DNA of 64,000 nucleotides, taken from Pacificispira sp033344895. Lineage in GTDB: Bacteria; Pseudomonadota; Alphaproteobacteria; UBA8366; Aestuariispiraceae. Location of the stretch: NCBI GenBank assembly GCA_965229685.1, contig OZ245920.1, positions 2,790,001 to 2,854,000 on the forward strand. Reading direction: 5' to 3'. The position numbers and the translations under genes are program-made. Positions 7,885 through 16,223 of the stretch are shown piece after piece (positions within the stretch are counted from its first letter, which is position 1; each line of letters opens with the position of its first letter). The notes beneath the pieces are model-generated. The model was given only the letters and a program-made list of their open reading frames with translations, was not told the origin of the DNA and searched no databases.

Positions 7885-10041
7885 ATGTCGATCAAGAGCT
7901 TGCCGATAGCGCGCAAGACGGCGCTACTGCTTATCCTTTCGGCACTGGCACTGGGTGGCAGTATTGCGACAGTCAGCGCCTGGCGAACACACAACCTTTC
8001 CTTCGAGCTGATCGAAGAAGAGCTTCACGCCATCGCGGTCGGAAGAGCGGGTGCCCTCACTGCCTATCTGGCATCCATCGAGCAGGACCTTCTGATCACC
8101 GCCCGAAATGAACAGACCATCGACGCCGTGCAGGCCTTCACTGCCGCCTATCAGGCGCTGGGGAGCAATGCGGAAGCAGCACTGCAGAAGGCCTATATCA
8201 CCGACAACCCGCACCCGACAGGGTCCAAGGAACAGCTGGATGTCGCGGATACGGGCACGGAATACGATGCCCTTCACGCCCGTCATCACCCGTATTTCCG
8301 TTTCATGCTTCAGCAGCGCGGATATTACGACATCTTCCTGTTCGATACGGCGGGCAACCTCGTCTATACGGTGTTCAAGGAACTGGATTACGCGACGAAC
8401 CTGAACACCGGGGAATGGAAGGGCACCGATCTGGGCAACGCCCTCCGCGCAGCCCTGGCTGGGTCCGGGCCGGCACCGGTCGCGTTCTTCGACTTCAAAC
8501 CCTACGCCCCCAGCCACGGCGCACCGGCCAGCTTCATTGCGACAAAGATCAATGATACGGACGGCAAGACAGTCGGCGTTCTGGTCTTCCAGATGCCCAT
8601 AGACCGCATCAATGCGGTGATGGACGAGGCCGGGGACATCGGGGAAACCGGCGAGGCTCTCATCATCGGGGAAGACCACCTGATGCGCAATCAGTCCCGG
8701 CTGACCGATGAACCGACAATCCTGCAGGCGTCGCTGGTCTCAGACGCGGTGGACGCCGCCCTTTCCGGTAAGGAAAGCGCCGGCGTCGAAGCTCATGGCG
8801 ATATCAGCTATGCCGCTGCCGTGGCTCCAATGCGCTTCCACGATGCCAACTGGGCAATTGTGGCCCGAATCCAGAAGGATGAGGTCGAAGCCCCGGTGAT
8901 GAATGGCATTCTGATCATGGTCGCCCTGTCCGTCGGTCTGATCCTTGTCATCGCCGTTGTCGGGATTTTCTTCGTGCGTGGTCAGATCGTGCGCCCCCTT
9001 GTCGGACTTGCCGACACGATGAAGGCCTTGGCCAGCGGCGAACGCCAGATCGAAGTTCCGGGCGCCGATCGCGGCGACGAAATCGGCGGAATGGCCCGCG
9101 CGGTCGATGTCTTCAAGCAGGCGCTGCTTGAAAATGACGATTCACAGGCTCGACAGGCAAGAGAGAACGAACTTCGTCAGCGCCGACAGGAAAAAATCGA
9201 CTCCCTGATCAGCAATTTCACCACCAGCTCGGAAGCTGTGCTGGGGCAGTTGAACCAGGCCTCCGGCGCCATGTCTCAAACCGCCGAAGACCTGACCCGC
9301 AGTTCGGAAGAGAACATGGGACAGGCATCCAGTGTTGCGTCAGCGGCCGAACGGACTTCGGGCAGCGTTCAGACGGTGGCCAGCGCGGCCCAGGAACTGT
9401 CCGCCGCCATTGGAGAGATCGGCGTTCAGGTCGAACGTTCCAACGAAGTGACCCGAAACGCGGCGGATGAGGCCCAGGCCACGACCGCCAAGGTCGAGGC
9501 TCTGCGGGAAGCCGCCGAGAGCATTGGCGCGGTAATCACCCTGATCAACGACATTGCGGAACAGACCAACCTGCTGGCGCTAAATGCGACGATCGAAGCC
9601 GCCCGCGCCGGGGAAGCCGGAAAGGGGTTCGCCGTCGTGGCCAGCGAGGTCAAGTCCCTCGCGGCTCAGACCAGCAAGGCGACGGAACAGATCTCGTCGC
9701 AGATCTCGGGCATGCAGGCTGCGACGTCGGATTCGGTGGAGAGCATCGCCCGGTTTACCGAGACAATCCGAACCCTGAACGATATCGCCAGCGGGATCGC
9801 AAGCTCCGTGACAGAGCAGCAGAGTGCGACGGAAGAGATCGCACGCAATGTCGAGGCGGTCGCAGCCAGCACCGATGAGGTCACCGGCAGCATCGGTCTG
9901 GTCCGTCAATCGGCCAACGACAACCGTCAAACAGCGGACAAGGTTCGGGATGCCGCGAGCACGCTGTCGAAGGAGGCGGAGGTACTGAGCCGCGAGGTCA
10001 AGACCTTCCTGCAATCCATCGCCGCGGCCGACGAGGCCTGA
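7885..10041 (+). CDS. Methyl-accepting chemotaxis protein
   Basis: This is a transmembrane chemoreceptor of 718 residues. The start ATG 7885 follows GGGGA at 7874-7878 by 6 bases; ATG 7879 is the alternative. A first membrane helix lies at about residues 10-32. A periplasmic sensor domain of roughly 300 residues follows, with PYFRFMLQQRGYYDIFLFD, which suggests a Cache-like fold. A second helix (LIMVALSVGLILVIAVVGIF) comes near residue 345, then a HAMP domain. The conserved signalling hairpin tip is NDIAEQTNLLALNATIEAAR, followed by AGEAGKGFAVVASEVKSLA. No che genes are nearby, so it is an orphan receptor. The ligand is unknown. It converges on dgcA. Confidence 0.93.
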   Translation: MSIKSLPIARKTALLLILSALALGGSIATVSAWRTHNLSFELIEEELHAIAVGRAGALTAYLASIEQDLLITARNEQTIDAVQAFTAAYQALGSNAEAALQKAYITDNPHPTGSKEQLDVADTGTEYDALHARHHPYFRFMLQQRGYYDIFLFDTAGNLVYTVFKELDYATNLNTGEWKGTDLGNALRAALAGSGPAPVAFFDFKPYAPSHGAPASFIATKINDTDGKTVGVLVFQMPIDRINAVMDEAGDIGETGEALIIGEDHLMRNQSRLTDEPTILQASLVSDAVDAALSGKESAGVEAHGDISYAAAVAPMRFHDANWAIVARIQKDEVEAPVMNGILIMVALSVGLILVIAVVGIFFVRGQIVRPLVGLADTMKALASGERQIEVPGADRGDEIGGMARAVDVFKQALLENDDSQARQARENELRQRRQEKIDSLISNFTTSSEAVLGQLNQASGAMSQTAEDLTRSSEENMGQASSVASAAERTSGSVQTVASAAQELSAAIGEIGVQVERSNEVTRNAADEAQATTAKVEALREAAESIGAVITLINDIAEQTNLLALNATIEAARAGEAGKGFAVVASEVKSLAAQTSKATEQISSQISGMQAATSDSVESIARFTETIRTLNDIASGIASSVTEQQSATEEIARNVEAVAASTDEVTGSIGLVRQSANDNRQTADKVRDAASTLSKEAEVLSREVKTFLQSIAAADEA

Positions 10042-10066
10042 TGCAGTCCCGCTCCGTGGTGGCGCT

Positions 10067-11050
10067 CTACCCCCAGAGCGCTGCCACGGGCGGCAGCATC
10101 GTGGACCCCTCGAACTCGAACGCCGGCTCCCGGTCTTTCGCCAGCAGCAACGGACCGTCCAGATCGACAACCTTCGCGCCCTGCGCGACCATGAAGGCCG
10201 GTGCCATGCCCAGCGACGTCGCCAGCATGCATCCGACCATGATCTCCATCCCGGCCGATTCCGCCGCCTCTTTCAGGGCCAGTGCCTCGGTCAGGCCGCC
10301 GGTCTTGTCGAGCTTGATGTTGATCATCTCGTACTTGCCGACCAGTTTCTCGAATCCGTCCCGCGCATGGGCGCTTTCATCGGCGCACAGAGGTACCGGA
10401 TGGGCGAGTTCGACCAACAGACCGTCGTCAGCCGCCGGTAGGGGCTGTTCGATCATTTCGACCCCCAGCGCGGAGAGCTTTTCGGAGAACGGCTCCACCA
10501 TCGCGGCGGACCAGCCCTCATTGGCATCGACGATCAGACGCGTATCCGGTGCCGCCTCCCGAACCGCCGCTACCCGCTCCAGATCGCCTTCGCCTGTCAG
10601 CTTCAGCTTGAACAGCGGCCGCGTCGCGTTGCGTGACGCCGCCGCCGCCATGTTTTCCGGCGTATCCAGGCTCAACGTATAGGCCGTGACCAGGGAGGTC
10701 GGCGCCTGAGGCAGTCCGGCGGCCCGCCAGACGGGCGTACCACTGCGCTTCGCCTCCAGATCCCACATCGCGCAGTCCAGCGCGTTACGGGCCGCGCCGG
10801 CGGGCATCACGGCGTTCAGGGCGGCACGGTCCTGTCCGGCTTCGACACCGGCACGGAACTCCCGAATCTGGGCCATGACACTGTCGATGCTTTCGCCATA
10901 GCGGGCATAGGGAACACATTCCCCACGCCCGACCATGCCGTCCGCCTCCAGTTCCGCCACCACGACCTCGACACTGGTCTTTGACCCGCGCGAGATCGTG
11001 AATGTGCCGGCAATCGGAAAGCTGTCGTGACGAACCGTCAGTTTCACCAT
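10067..11050 (-). CDS. dgcA: N-acetyl-D-glutamate racemase DgcA (dipeptide-epimerase-like enolase family)
   Basis: This 327-residue member of the enolase superfamily falls in the muconate lactonising/dipeptide epimerase group. The catalytic Lys pair is in LFKLKLTG (Lys148 and Lys150), the metal ligands are Asp175 (VDANEGW), Glu201 (IEQPLP) and Asp224 (CADES), and a second Lys lies in INIKLDKTGG. Alone it could be read as an L-Ala-D/L-Glu epimerase. Because it begins 4 bases after a DUF1611 (DgcN) gene on the same strand, it fits the DgcN-DgcA route, where DgcA racemises N-acetyl-D-glutamate. The start MVKLTVRHDSF at 11050 fits the family; the frame extends to 11098 but overlaps dgcN. Confidence 0.82.
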   Translation of the reverse strand: MVKLTVRHDSFPIAGTFTISRGSKTSVEVVVAELEADGMVGRGECVPYARYGESIDSVMAQIREFRAGVEAGQDRAALNAVMPAGAARNALDCAMWDLEAKRSGTPVWRAAGLPQAPTSLVTAYTLSLDTPENMAAAASRNATRPLFKLKLTGEGDLERVAAVREAAPDTRLIVDANEGWSAAMVEPFSEKLSALGVEMIEQPLPAADDGLLVELAHPVPLCADESAHARDGFEKLVGKYEMINIKLDKTGGLTEALALKEAAESAGMEIMVGCMLATSLGMAPAFMVAQGAKVVDLDGPLLLAKDREPAFEFEGSTMLPPVAALWG

Positions 11051-11054
11051 GACG

Positions 11055-12050
11055 TCAGAGCGCGTCGACCAGTCGGCCGGCGCCCTGCCGGAAGGCATCT
11101 ACCGTAGGCAGCCCCAGTTCCTTCTCAACCTCTTCGAGGTAGGAATCCTGACGGTCCTTCGGCAGCGCGGAGGTATTGACGGAAACACCGATCACGCGGG
11201 CATCCGGATTGACGATCCGGGCCATGCGCTCGTTCAGGTCGATGCATTCCTTCAGGCCCGGCAGCGGGAAGTCCGGCAGTCCGCGCATATGGGTGCGGGT
11301 CGGTTCGTGACACAGGACCATGGCATCGGGCTGGGCGCCATGCAGCAGACCCAGGCTGACGCCAGCAAAGGACGCATGGAACAGCGAACCCTGCCCTTCG
11401 ACGACGTCCCAGTGATCGGCGTCATTCGGCGGGCACAGTTTTTCCGTGGCACCGGAAATGAAATCGGAAATGACGGCATCGACCGACACGCCGGAACCGG
11501 CGATGAAGATGCCCGTCTGACCCGTGGCGCGGAAATCGGCCTTCATGCCGCGCGCCTTCATTTCCCGCTCGATAGCCAGTGAGGTGAACATCTTGCCGGC
11601 CGAACAGTCGGTGCCGACCGTCAGCAGACGTTTGCCCGGCCGACGGGACCCTTTTGCGACTTCGAAGTTTTCGGTCGGATGACGTACATCGAACAGCTTG
11701 CGGCCATGTTCGGCGGCAAGGCTGGACAGCGTTTCGATATCCGTAAGACGGTTATGCAGGCCCGACGCGACATCGAAGCCCATGACAAGGGCCTGTTCCA
11801 GGGTCGAGAGCCAGGATTGCGGAATGATCCCACCCCGGTTCGCGACGCCGACGATGACCGTCTTGCAGCCGGCGGCCTTGGCCTCTTCCAGCGTCATGTC
11901 GGTCAGGCCGAGATCCGCCTTGCAGCCATCGAGGCGCAACTGGCCCTTACACCATTCGGGACGCCACTTGGCGACACCGTTGGCCACTTTGGCGGCCAGG
12001 TCGTCCGCCGCGTCGCCCAGAAACATCAGATACGGATTTTCGATTTGCAT
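11055..12050 (-). CDS. dgcN: D-glutamate N-acetyltransferase DgcN (DUF1611)
   Basis: This is a 331-residue DUF1611 protein. Visible features are the P-loop-like VGTDCSAGKMFTSLAIEREM, FRATGQTGIFIAGSGVSVD, DADHWDVVEGQGSLFHASFA and LCHEPTRTHMRG. DUF1611 proteins paired with a dipeptide-epimerase homologue have been described in marine bacteria as DgcN, which acetylates D-glutamate. The product is then racemised by DgcA and deacetylated to L-glutamate. The start MQIENPYLMFLGD at 12050 was chosen because the upstream frame extension is out of character. No DgcB-type deacetylase or DgcR regulator is in the window. The pair probably lets the cell use D-Glu from cell walls. Confidence 0.82.
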   Translation of the reverse strand: MQIENPYLMFLGDAADDLAAKVANGVAKWRPEWCKGQLRLDGCKADLGLTDMTLEEAKAAGCKTVIVGVANRGGIIPQSWLSTLEQALVMGFDVASGLHNRLTDIETLSSLAAEHGRKLFDVRHPTENFEVAKGSRRPGKRLLTVGTDCSAGKMFTSLAIEREMKARGMKADFRATGQTGIFIAGSGVSVDAVISDFISGATEKLCPPNDADHWDVVEGQGSLFHASFAGVSLGLLHGAQPDAMVLCHEPTRTHMRGLPDFPLPGLKECIDLNERMARIVNPDARVIGVSVNTSALPKDRQDSYLEEVEKELGLPTVDAFRQGAGRLVDAL

Positions 12051-12203
12051 GACCGAGAATTCCCCTCGAACAAAGTGATTTGCGCGGTTTTGCCCGCGGC
12101 GGCGCACTATAAGGTCGTGGAACACGCCCGTCACGCCTTGTGACGAAACGGAATCGCGATACGGTTTCCAAGCTTTGTTGCCGCATGGGAGCGACTTCGC
12201 CCG

Positions 12204-13571
12204 ATGGCTCAACCCTACCCGAAGGAATTCACGCCCGAAATCCGTTTCGCGGCCATCGCAGCATCGCGCTTCGGTTATGGTGCGCGTCCCGGACAATTGG
12301 CGGCCATCTCCGCGGATCCTTCGGGCTGGTTGATGTCGCAGGTCTCCGGCGCCCCCGAACCCAGCCCGGAATTGAGCGCCCTGCCGGACAGTCGGATGCA
12401 TGCCGCGGCCCTGCTAGCAGCGCATGCGGCGGGACCAGGGGCCGTGCGCGTTCATCGGCGCGAGGCACAAGCCACTTTCGAACGCGAAGCCCGCGCCCAT
12501 ATGGCCCATGCCCTGTCCAGCCGCGCCCCGTTCCGTGAAAGGCTGGTCCGGTTCTGGTCCAACTTCTTCGGCATCACCGCCACCGATCCGAAATCCTTGT
12601 CGCTGGCTTTCGCCTTTGAGCGGGAGGTCGTGCGCCCGAACCTGACCGGCAGCTATGCCACCATGCTGACGGAGGCCGTTCGACATCCGGCCATGCTTCT
12701 GGCCTTCGAGAACAGCGGATCCTTCGGAAACTATTCCGATGCCGGCCTGGGCGGCGGCTCCGGCCTAAATGCGGCATTGGCGAACCATATCCTGTCGCGG
12801 CTGACCATCGCCGACGAGTCCGCCTATACCAACCGGGATATCATTGAACTGACGAAGATGCTGACCGGCTGGTCGGTTGCGGGACCGCAGGAAGGCGCCC
12901 CCGGCAGCTTCGTGTTTCGGCAGGCCCTGCACCAGCCACAGGGCAAATTCTTCCTGAACCGGGCCTATCCGGCCGCCGGGGCACTGGAGGCGGAAGCGGC
13001 CCTGGACGCGCTGACACGGCGCGAGGCAACCGCGCGGAATCTGGCGACCCGAATGGCCCGCGCCATTCTGGCGGACACGCCGTCTGAATTCGTTATCGAT
13101 TCCATGATCTCCGGCTATGCCGGCGGCGGCAACAGTTTGCGCGGGCTGGTCAAGGGCATGGTCGATGCTTCGGAAGCCTGGAAACCGGAAGGGACGAAGG
13201 CCAAGTCTCCGGAAGACCTGGTCCTGTCCGTCGCCCGCAGCCTCGATTATGGCCCCTCGATGGCCGGTGTCGCGTTGCGTTCGCTGCGGTCGTTGGGACA
13301 GGCCCCGAAACGCGCACCGGTCGTCGCCGGCTGGCCCGATCTGGACGCGGCCTGGATGGCCCCGCAGCAGATGATCGAACGGGTGCAGTGGGTCGCGGCG
13401 GCGGCAGCCGATCGCGTATCCGTACTGGGCCGCACACCGATCCCGGAGTTTGCACTGTCGATCCTGGGGCCGCTGCTCCGGCCATCGACATATCGCCGGC
13501 TTTCGGTGACACGGGACCGTGCGGAGGCATTGGGCCTGCTGTTCGCCTCCCCGGAATTTCAGCGTCGGTAG
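12204..13571 (+). CDS. DUF1800 family protein
   Basis: This is a 455-residue protein of the DUF1800 family, with blocks IAASRFGYGARPGQ, RERLVRFWSNFFGI, FEREVVRPNLTGSY, AMLLAFEN, NRDIIELTKMLTGW and a C-terminal VQWVAAAAADRVS. No signal peptide is evident. DUF1800 genes are usually followed by a DUF1501 gene, as here, with 5 bases between stop and start. The biochemical role of the pair is not established; secretion-linked or surface roles have been suggested. The ATG at 12204 follows GGGAG at 12187-12191. The 153-base gap to divergent dgcN should contain both promoters. Confidence 0.88.
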   Translation: MAQPYPKEFTPEIRFAAIAASRFGYGARPGQLAAISADPSGWLMSQVSGAPEPSPELSALPDSRMHAAALLAAHAAGPGAVRVHRREAQATFEREARAHMAHALSSRAPFRERLVRFWSNFFGITATDPKSLSLAFAFEREVVRPNLTGSYATMLTEAVRHPAMLLAFENSGSFGNYSDAGLGGGSGLNAALANHILSRLTIADESAYTNRDIIELTKMLTGWSVAGPQEGAPGSFVFRQALHQPQGKFFLNRAYPAAGALEAEAALDALTRREATARNLATRMARAILADTPSEFVIDSMISGYAGGGNSLRGLVKGMVDASEAWKPEGTKAKSPEDLVLSVARSLDYGPSMAGVALRSLRSLGQAPKRAPVVAGWPDLDAAWMAPQQMIERVQWVAAAAADRVSVLGRTPIPEFALSILGPLLRPSTYRRLSVTRDRAEALGLLFASPEFQRR

Positions 13572-13576
13572 GGAAA

Positions 13577-14803
13577 ATGAGCTTGAGGAACCCGACCCTA
13601 TCACGACGCGCGCTGCTCTCCCTGGGAGGAGCGGCCGCGATTACGGCCTTTTCCGGGGTCCGGGTGACCTATGCAGATGGACCGCGGGATCGGCCCCTGA
13701 TCCTCGTACTGCTACGCGGGGGGCCGGACGGACAGGCTCTCCTGCCGATGCATGGCGACCCGGCCTACCGCAGCGTGCGCGGTCCCCTGGCCCTTCCCGG
13801 GCCGGATTCTCCAGGCGGAATATATGATCTCGACGGCTCGATCGGGCTTCACCCGAATGCGGGCGAACTCATTCCGCTGTGGCAATCGGGACAACTGGCC
13901 GTTCTGCCCGGTGTCGCATCGCCTTACCGCGGCGACTCCCACGCCGAAGCCATCACTGTCCTGGAGTCCGGATCGGCGGGAGTCGAGGCCGCGATGGACG
14001 ACGGCTGGCTGAACCGCGCGATCGCCGCCAGCGGCGCCGCCGAAGGCGAGGCGGCCGCCATCGGGCATCCGGTCGGGAACACGCCCCTGATCCTTCGTGG
14101 CACCGCCGATGTCACTGCGATTTCCGGCACCGAGCCCCCGTCCCCCGACGAGCGGCTGTTTGCGAAGGTTCAGGCGCTTTATGCTGAGGATCCCGCCCTC
14201 GCGGAGACATTGGGGGCCGGTCAAAAGTCCCATGACATGCTTGCCTCTGCCCTTGGCGGCGACCATGCGGCCGCCAACGCCATGGGGCGCCACCCACAGG
14301 CCTTCCCGCTGATGGCCCGAACCATAGGTGAGGCAATCGCAGACGGTAGCGCGCCAAGCTGCGCCGTGATCGAGCTGGGCGGTTGGGACACCCATATCCA
14401 ACAGGGCGCCGAGCGCGGGCCACTTGCGCGACGCATTGCCGGACTGGCCGGCGGACTGGCCCAACTGACGGAGTCCCTGGGTGCCATGATGGCACACAGC
14501 ATGATCGTCGTTATCGGCGAGTTCGGGCGTTCCGTATCGCCCAATCGGGCCGGAGGCACCGATCCTGGCCTCGGCGGTGCGGCCCTGGTCCTCGGCGGTG
14601 GAATTGACGGTGGAAAGCGGCTCGGCCCGCTGCCCAGCCTCGCGGCTGAGTCTCTGGCCAAGAACGGCGCCTTGGTTCCGACGGTCGACAGTCGCGCCCT
14701 GTTCAAGGCGGTGCTGGCCAAACATTGGAGGGTCAGCGCATCCGCCATGAACAAGCGGATCTTTCCCGATTCAGGCGACGTGCCGCCGCTGCCGGGGCTT
14801 TAG
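13577..14803 (+). CDS. DUF1501 family Tat-exported protein
   Basis: This is a 408-residue DUF1501 protein with a twin-arginine leader at residues 8-30 (SRRALLSLGGAAAITAFSG), so it should be exported folded through Tat. The family belongs to the alkaline-phosphatase/sulfatase-like fold. Seen here are LILVLLRGGPDGQALLPMHGDP, SPYRGDSHAEA and ELGGWDTHIQQGAERGPLARR, then VVIGEFGRSVSPNRAGGTDPG. The WDTH and EFGR blocks are family hallmarks. The start ATG at 13577 is 5 bases downstream of the DUF1800 stop, so the two are translationally close. It converges on the DUF455 gene, with a 14-base gap. Confidence 0.88.
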   Translation: MSLRNPTLSRRALLSLGGAAAITAFSGVRVTYADGPRDRPLILVLLRGGPDGQALLPMHGDPAYRSVRGPLALPGPDSPGGIYDLDGSIGLHPNAGELIPLWQSGQLAVLPGVASPYRGDSHAEAITVLESGSAGVEAAMDDGWLNRAIAASGAAEGEAAAIGHPVGNTPLILRGTADVTAISGTEPPSPDERLFAKVQALYAEDPALAETLGAGQKSHDMLASALGGDHAAANAMGRHPQAFPLMARTIGEAIADGSAPSCAVIELGGWDTHIQQGAERGPLARRIAGLAGGLAQLTESLGAMMAHSMIVVIGEFGRSVSPNRAGGTDPGLGGAALVLGGGIDGGKRLGPLPSLAAESLAKNGALVPTVDSRALFKAVLAKHWRVSASAMNKRIFPDSGDVPPLPGL

Positions 14804-14817
14804 CAATTCGCCGATTG

Positions 14818-15639
14818 TCAGGCCTGTGATGCCAAGGGTCCGTAATAGGATTCGGGGAATCCGGCGCGGGCACGGCTCTCAACATTGAAGGGCGGGCGCA
14901 GCCCTCCCTTGAAATGCCGCTTCACCATGGATTGCCAGGTCTCAACCGGCTCGACACCGCGTTCCGAGCAGACATGCTCGAACCAACGCCGTCCCACCGC
15001 GACATGGCCGATTTCGTCGTCGTGGATGATCTGCAGGGCCGCCGCGCTTTCGGGGTCGCCCGCCGCTTCCAGCTTTGCAATCATCGCTGGCGTCACGTCG
15101 AGACCACGCGCCTCCAGCACCATCGGAACGATGGCCAACCGTGCCAGAACGTCATGGGCGGTTTCCATGGAAGCCTGCCACAACCCGTCATGCGCCGGGA
15201 GATCACCGTAGCTGGCGCCAAGCCCTCGCAGGCGGTCATCCAGCATCAGGAAGTGCCGCGCCTCGTCGTCGCCGACGGCAATCCAGTCATCGAAGAAATT
15301 CTCCGGCAGGCCGCTTCCCGCGAAGCGCGCAACGATATCGAAGGCCAGATCAATCGCATTCAGCTCGATATGGGCAAGGGCATGCAACAGCGCGATCCGG
15401 CCTTCCGGGGAGGGTCCGATCTTGCGGCGCGGCACATCCTTCGGACGCTTCAACTCGGGCTGCGGCGGCCGGGCCGGACGCTCCGGCACCGGGCGGGGCC
15501 CATTGCAGCATTCGACACCCCGGGTCAGCCAGTCACGCGCAACGCGTCGAGCCGCATGCGCCTTTTCCCGCGCATCGGAGGTTTCCAGAACCTCGATCGC
15601 CGCGCAGGCCAGGGTCCGTTCGTTCTTGCGGGGGGTCAA
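14818..15639 (-). CDS. DUF455 ferritin-like protein
   Basis: This 273-residue protein matches DUF455, a ferritin-like di-iron family related to the tRNA hydroxylase MiaE. Putative iron ligands lie in HALAHIELNAID, GDDEARHFLMLDDR, ASMETAHD and IHDDEIGHVAVGRRWFEHV. The start appears to be TTG at 15639, overlapping the TGA of bcp (15636-15638), and no ATG lies before the conserved core, so translation is probably coupled to bcp. A substrate is not known. The Pro/Arg-rich segment at residues 47-75 is a linker. Confidence 0.82.
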   Translation of the reverse strand: MTPRKNERTLACAAIEVLETSDAREKAHAARRVARDWLTRGVECCNGPRPVPERPARPPQPELKRPKDVPRRKIGPSPEGRIALLHALAHIELNAIDLAFDIVARFAGSGLPENFFDDWIAVGDDEARHFLMLDDRLRGLGASYGDLPAHDGLWQASMETAHDVLARLAIVPMVLEARGLDVTPAMIAKLEAAGDPESAAALQIIHDDEIGHVAVGRRWFEHVCSERGVEPVETWQSMVKRHFKGGLRPPFNVESRARAGFPESYYGPLASQA

Positions 15640-16100
15640 AGCGATTTCACGGCAGCGAGGACTTCATCGACGTGACCGGGCACCTTTACCTTGCGCCAGA
15701 TCTTCGCCAGCTTGCCGTCTCCGTCAATCAGGAATGTGGCCCGTTCGATGCCCATGTATTTCCGTCCGTACATGTTCTTTTCGACCCAGGTGCCGTAGGC
15801 CTCGCACACGGATCCGTCCTCGTCGGACGCGAGGGGAAAGGTCAGGTCATACTTGGCCTTGAACTTTTCATGCTTGGCGACCGTGTCCTTCGACACCCCG
15901 ATCACGGTAGCGCCGACACCGGAGAAATCCGGCAGCGAGTCGCGAAATCCGCAGGCTTCCTTCGTGCACCCCGGGGTATCGTCCTTGGGGTAGAAGTAGA
16001 GCACCACCGGCTTCCCCTTCAGATCCGACAGCCGGGCCGTACCACCACCATCCGTCGGCAATGAGAAATCCGGGGCGGTGTCGCCCTCGCCAAGTGCCAT
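15636..16100 (-). CDS. bcp: Thioredoxin-dependent peroxiredoxin Bcp/PrxQ
   Basis: This is a 154-residue atypical 2-Cys peroxiredoxin that reduces hydroperoxides. The motif DDTPGCTKEACGFRD carries the peroxidatic and resolving Cys 5 residues apart, as in the Bcp branch. KPVVLYFYPKD and RATFLIDGDGKLAKIW are also present. The ATG at 16100 begins MALGEGDTAPDF, the standard family start; the frame is open upstream to 16160 but without similarity. It lies between rne and the DUF455 gene, on the same strand and probably in one unit with the latter. Confidence 0.94.
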   Translation of the reverse strand: MALGEGDTAPDFSLPTDGGGTARLSDLKGKPVVLYFYPKDDTPGCTKEACGFRDSLPDFSGVGATVIGVSKDTVAKHEKFKAKYDLTFPLASDEDGSVCEAYGTWVEKNMYGRKYMGIERATFLIDGDGKLAKIWRKVKVPGHVDEVLAAVKSL

Positions 16101-16181
16101 CGCGTCGCTCCCAATCTGTTTCGTCGAACATCCGACACGCGTCATGTAGCGCGTCTGCAAAACTCTGCAAGGGCCGGACAG

Positions 16182-16216
16182 AAAACCGCCCCGCGAGATA
16201 TCACCTAGCGGGGCGG
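16182..16216 (-). terminator. Rho-independent terminator of rne
   Basis: Read on the minus strand, CCGCCCCGC and GCGGGGCGG form a perfect 9-bp stem around a 13-base loop, followed directly by TTTT at 16185-16182. It starts 8 bases past the rne stop at 16224, so it should end the rne transcript and separate it from bcp. Confidence 0.75.
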
Positions 16217-16223
16217 ATAAGAC

